From: Citrobacter braakii
Lineage (GTDB): Bacteria > Pseudomonadota > Gammaproteobacteria > Enterobacterales > Enterobacteriaceae
Reading direction: 5' to 3'
DNA: 64,000 nt
NCBI RefSeq assembly: GCF_002075345.1
Contig: NZ_NAEW01000004.1
Span: forward strand, 372,001 to 436,000
Position 1 is the first letter of the stretch, and each line of letters begins with the position of its first letter. The notes under the pieces were generated by a model that worked only from the letters and a program-made list of their open reading frames with translations, was not told where the DNA came from and searched no databases. This document shows positions 59,960 through 64,000 of the stretch, one piece after another. The position numbers and the translations under genes are program-made.

Positions 59960-61012
59960 ATGCAAGCGTCTCAATTCTCGGCTCAGGTTTTGAGCTGGTA
60001 CGACAAATACGGGCGGAAAACGCTGCCCTGGCAAATTGATAAGACGCCTTACAAAGTATGGCTCTCTGAGGTGATGCTGCAACAAACTCAGGTTGCGACC
60101 GTTATCCCCTACTTTGAGCGCTTTATGGCGCGCTTCCCAACGGTAACGGATTTAGCCCATGCGCCGCTGGATGAAGTCCTGCATTTATGGACCGGGCTGG
60201 GCTATTACGCCCGAGCGCGTAATCTGCATAAAGCCGCGCAACAGGTTGTGACGCTGCACGGCGGCTCATTCCCGCAAACCTTTGATGAAGTGGCCGCCCT
60301 GCCAGGCGTGGGACGTTCAACTGCAGGCGCGATCCTTTCGCTCTCCCTGGGTCAGCATTTTCCGATTCTTGACGGTAACGTCAAACGAGTGCTGGCTCGC
60401 TGTTATGCTGTAAGCGGCTGGCCGGGTAAAAAAGAGGTCGAAAAGAAACTGTGGGAATTGAGCGAGCAGGTTACGCCAGCCCATGGGGTGGAGCGGTTTA
60501 ATCAGGCGATGATGGATTTAGGCGCCATGGTCTGTACGCGCTCAAAACCCAAATGTTCCCTGTGTCCGTTGGAAAATGGCTGTGTGGCGAGCGCCAATGC
60601 AAGCTGGGCGCTGTACCCGGGTAAAAAGCCCAAACAGACATTACCAGAACGGACGGGCTATTTTTTACTGATGCAGCATGAAAACGAGGTGTTGCTCGCG
60701 CAGCGACCACCCAGCGGCTTATGGGGTGGCTTATACTGTTTTCCGCAGTTTGATGATGAGGATGGGCTACGCGACTGGCTGGCGCAACGGCAAATTAACG
60801 CAGATAATCTGACCCAACTTAATGCGTTTCGCCATACCTTTAGCCATTTCCACTTAGATATTGTGCCTATGTGGCTTCCCGTGTCCTCATTCACCTCATG
60901 CATGGATGAAGGCAACGCGCTCTGGTATAACTTAGCGCAACCGCCGTCGGTCGGACTGGCGGCCCCCGTGGAGCGTTTGTTACAGCAATTACGTGCCGGC
61001 ACACAGGTTTAA
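59960..61012 (+). CDS. mutY: Adenine DNA glycosylase MutY
   Basis: This enzyme removes adenine mispaired with 8-oxoguanine. It has 350 residues from ATG 59960 ([18 protein letters not shown]); the frame is open 33 codons upstream without support. The helix-hairpin-helix [13 protein letters not shown] and catalytic Asp in [12 protein letters not shown] are present, with the 4Fe-4S cysteines [19 protein letters not shown]-terminal NUDIX-like domain carries [19 protein letters not shown]. It is 27 bp upstream of yggX. Confidence 0.98.
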   Translation: MQASQFSAQVLSWYDKYGRKTLPWQIDKTPYKVWLSEVMLQQTQVATVIPYFERFMARFPTVTDLAHAPLDEVLHLWTGLGYYARARNLHKAAQQVVTLHGGSFPQTFDEVAALPGVGRSTAGAILSLSLGQHFPILDGNVKRVLARCYAVSGWPGKKEVEKKLWELSEQVTPAHGVERFNQAMMDLGAMVCTRSKPKCSLCPLENGCVASANASWALYPGKKPKQTLPERTGYFLLMQHENEVLLAQRPPSGLWGGLYCFPQFDDEDGLRDWLAQRQINADNLTQLNAFRHTFSHFHLDIVPMWLPVSSFTSCMDEGNALWYNLAQPPSVGLAAPVERLLQQLRAGTQV

Positions 61013-61027
61013 CGTACCGGTCGATAA

Positions 61028-61315
<288 letters not shown>

Positions 61316-61337
61316 GCATCGCTTGCTGGCAATCTCG

Positions 61338-62495
<1,158 letters not shown>

Positions 62496-62705
62496 TGTAT
62501 CCCTCTCTTGCCCCCTAAAACGGGGGCCTGAAGGGGGAAAAACGTTAACTCCATCACTCTTTTGCTTTGCAATCCGAAATTGTTTGCAAATATTTGTCAC
62601 AGGTAACAAAAAAAGAGTGCCTCTCGTTGATAGAATCACATCATATAGCCACGGCAAATGTGCCTTTTAAAACATTCATCCGCATTACGGTGTGAGGAAA
62701 TTAAC
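62496..62705 (+). promoter_or_regulatory. mltC-nupG gap with nupG control region
   Basis: A GC-rich stem GCCCCC/GGGGGC at 62510-62527, without a T-run, follows mltC. Further on, TTTGTCACAGGT carries a CRP half-site TCACA at 62597-62601 in an A/T-rich stretch. In E. coli nupG is controlled by CRP, CytR and DeoR; no full DeoR or CytR site could be assigned. GAGGAA before the ATG is the ribosome-binding site. Confidence 0.4.
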
Positions 62706-63962
62706 ATGAATCTTAAGCTGCAGCTGAAAGTTCTCTCGTTTCTGCAGTTCTGCTTATGGGGTAGTTGGCTCACTACCCTCGGCTCCTATATGTTTGTCAC
62801 CCTTAAATTTGATGGTGCATCCATTGGCGCGGTGTACAGCTCGCTGGGGATCGCCGCCGTGTTTATGCCTACGCTGTTAGGGATCGTGGCTGACAAATGG
62901 ATCAGTGCGAAATGGGTGTACACCATTTGTCACCTGGTCGGCGCAGCAACGCTGTTCGCCGCAGCCGAAGTCACCACGCCAGGTGCTATGTTCTTTGTGA
63001 TCTTGCTTAACTCACTGGCCTATATGCCAACGTTGGGGTTAATCAACACCATCTCTTACTATCGCCTGCAATCAGCCGGGATGGATATTGTTACAGACTT
63101 CCCGCCAATCCGTATCTGGGGCACCATCGGCTTTATTCTGGCGATGTGGGCGGTAAGCTTCTCCGGCTTTGAACTGAGCCATATGCAGCTGTATATCGGC
63201 GCGACGCTGTCCGTCGTATTGGCGCTGTTTACCCTGACGCTGCCGCATATCCCGGTCGCCAATCAGCAGAAAAACCAGAGCTGGTCTTCCATGTTGGGCC
63301 TGGATGCCTTCGCGCTGTTTAAAAACAAGCGTATGGCGATTTTCTTCATCTTCTCTATGATGCTGGGCGCAGAGCTGCAAATTACCAATATGTTCGGTAA
63401 TACCTTCCTGCACAGCTTCGATAACAATCCGCTGTTCTCCGGCAGCTTCATCGTTGAACACGCGTCGGTGATGATGTCGATTTCGCAGATCTCCGAGACG
63501 CTGTTTATCCTGACCATCCCGTTCTTCTTAAGCCGTTACGGTATTAAGAACGTGATGCTTATCAGTATTGTGGCGTGGATGCTGCGCTTTGGCCTGTTTG
63601 CCTACGGCGATCCAACACCGTTTGGTACCGTGCTGCTGGTTCTGTCGATGATTGTTTACGGCTGCGCCTTCGACTTCTTCAACATCTCTGGCTCCGTGTT
63701 TGTAGAGAAAGAAGTTCGCCCTGAAATCCGCGCCAGCGCACAAGGCATGTTCCTGATGATGACCAACGGATTCGGTTGTATTCTGGGCGGTCTGGTGAGC
63801 GGTAAAGTAGTTGAACACTATACGCTGAACGGTATTACCGATTGGCAGACCGTGTGGCTGATCTTCGCAGGTTACTCGCTGGTTCTGGCTTTTGCCTTCG
63901 TTGCGCTGTTTAAATACAAACACGTACGCGTTCCGGCAGGCGCCCAGACTATCGCGCACTAA
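62706..63962 (+). CDS. nupG: Nucleoside:proton symporter NupG
   Basis: This inner-membrane nucleoside transporter of the major facilitator superfamily (nucleoside:H+ symporter family) has 418 residues from ATG 62706 (MNLKLQLKVLSFLQFCLWGS), the E. coli length. There are 12 hydrophobic segments. Conserved marks are LWGSWLTTLGSYMF in TM1, RIWGTIGFILAMW in TM5 and NGFGCILGGLVSGKVV in TM11. The 16-codon upstream open extension is not used. Confidence 0.97.
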   Translation: MNLKLQLKVLSFLQFCLWGSWLTTLGSYMFVTLKFDGASIGAVYSSLGIAAVFMPTLLGIVADKWISAKWVYTICHLVGAATLFAAAEVTTPGAMFFVILLNSLAYMPTLGLINTISYYRLQSAGMDIVTDFPPIRIWGTIGFILAMWAVSFSGFELSHMQLYIGATLSVVLALFTLTLPHIPVANQQKNQSWSSMLGLDAFALFKNKRMAIFFIFSMMLGAELQITNMFGNTFLHSFDNNPLFSGSFIVEHASVMMSISQISETLFILTIPFFLSRYGIKNVMLISIVAWMLRFGLFAYGDPTPFGTVLLVLSMIVYGCAFDFFNISGSVFVEKEVRPEIRASAQGMFLMMTNGFGCILGGLVSGKVVEHYTLNGITDWQTVWLIFAGYSLVLAFAFVALFKYKHVRVPAGAQTIAH

Positions 63963-63977
63963 TCTTTATTGATTAAA

Positions 63978-64000
63978 TAGGGTCACCTGATGGTGGCCCT
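63978..64000 (+). terminator. Terminator hairpin after nupG, cut by window end
   Basis: AGGGTCACC and GGTGGCCCT pair (one G-T) around TGAT, 16 bp past the nupG stop. The T-run would lie outside the window. Confidence 0.7.

Overview
The window is chromosomal DNA of an enterobacterium. Almost every protein closely resembles its Escherichia coli K-12 counterpart, and the gene order follows the K-12 segment from gcvP to nupG (ygfF-gcvPHT-ubiI-ubiH-pepP-ygfB / zapA-ssrS-fau-sibC-serA-rpiA / argP-scp operon-ygfI-yggE-argO-mscS-fbaA-pgk-epd-yggCDF-yggP-cmtAB-tktA-loiP-speB-speA-yqgB-metK-galP-sprT-endA-rsmE-gshB-yqgE-ruvX-yggR-yggSTU-rdgB-hemW-ansB-yggN-yggL-trmB-mutY-yggX-mltC-nupG). The level of divergence, together with the scp operon, the cmt cluster and a Sib/Ibs locus, suggests a Citrobacter-like genus close to Escherichia and Salmonella. 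The genus is an inference. No phage, IS element, CRISPR array, tRNA or rRNA was seen.

Layout. 1-5.6 kb: end of an SDR gene and the glycine cleavage operon. 5.6-10.1 kb: ubiquinone hydroxylases, PepP and YgfB. 10.2-11.6 kb: zapA, 6S RNA, 5-formyl-THF cyclo-ligase, then a SibC antitoxin RNA with its antisense 19-residue Ibs toxin. 11.8-15.0 kb: serA, rpiA and argP. 15.2-21.6 kb: the B12-dependent methylmalonyl-CoA operon scpA-argK-scpB-scpC, facing a LysR gene. 21.7-25.4 kb: yggE, argO, a lone TRAP-type binding protein absent from this place in K-12, and mscS. 25.5-36.9 kb: a block of sugar-phosphate genes: fbaA-pgk-epd (with Cra and CRP sites), a six-gene PTS operon cmtB-cmtA-yggP-yggF-yggD-yggC, and tktA. 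37.2-43.1 kb: loiP, polyamine genes speB and speA with small yqgB, and metK. 43.2-49.2 kb: galP with two Gal operators, sprT, endA, rsmE, gshB, yqgE and ruvX. 49.2-53.5 kb: yggR and the yggSTU-rdgB-hemW operon. 53.8-56.7 kb: an accessory TRAP transporter operon dctPQM, placed where K-12 has yggM. 56.7-64 kb: ansB, yggN, yggL-trmB, mutY-yggX-mltC and nupG.

Most genes are core housekeeping. The accessory content is the dctPQM cassette beside periplasmic asparaginase, the orphan TRAP binding protein, and several intergenic elements: REP/BIME clusters, two copies of a ~110-bp repeat, an orphan plus-strand terminator between speA and metK, and a perfect 27-bp inverted repeat before dctP. I found no clearly new multi-gene system. 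The best leads are the two TRAP loci, the undeciphered cmt/ygg PTS operon and its Calvin-cycle-like neighbourhood, and the candidate transcript opposite the speA leader. Start sites were chosen by ribosome-binding sites and by recalled family lengths. No database search was run.
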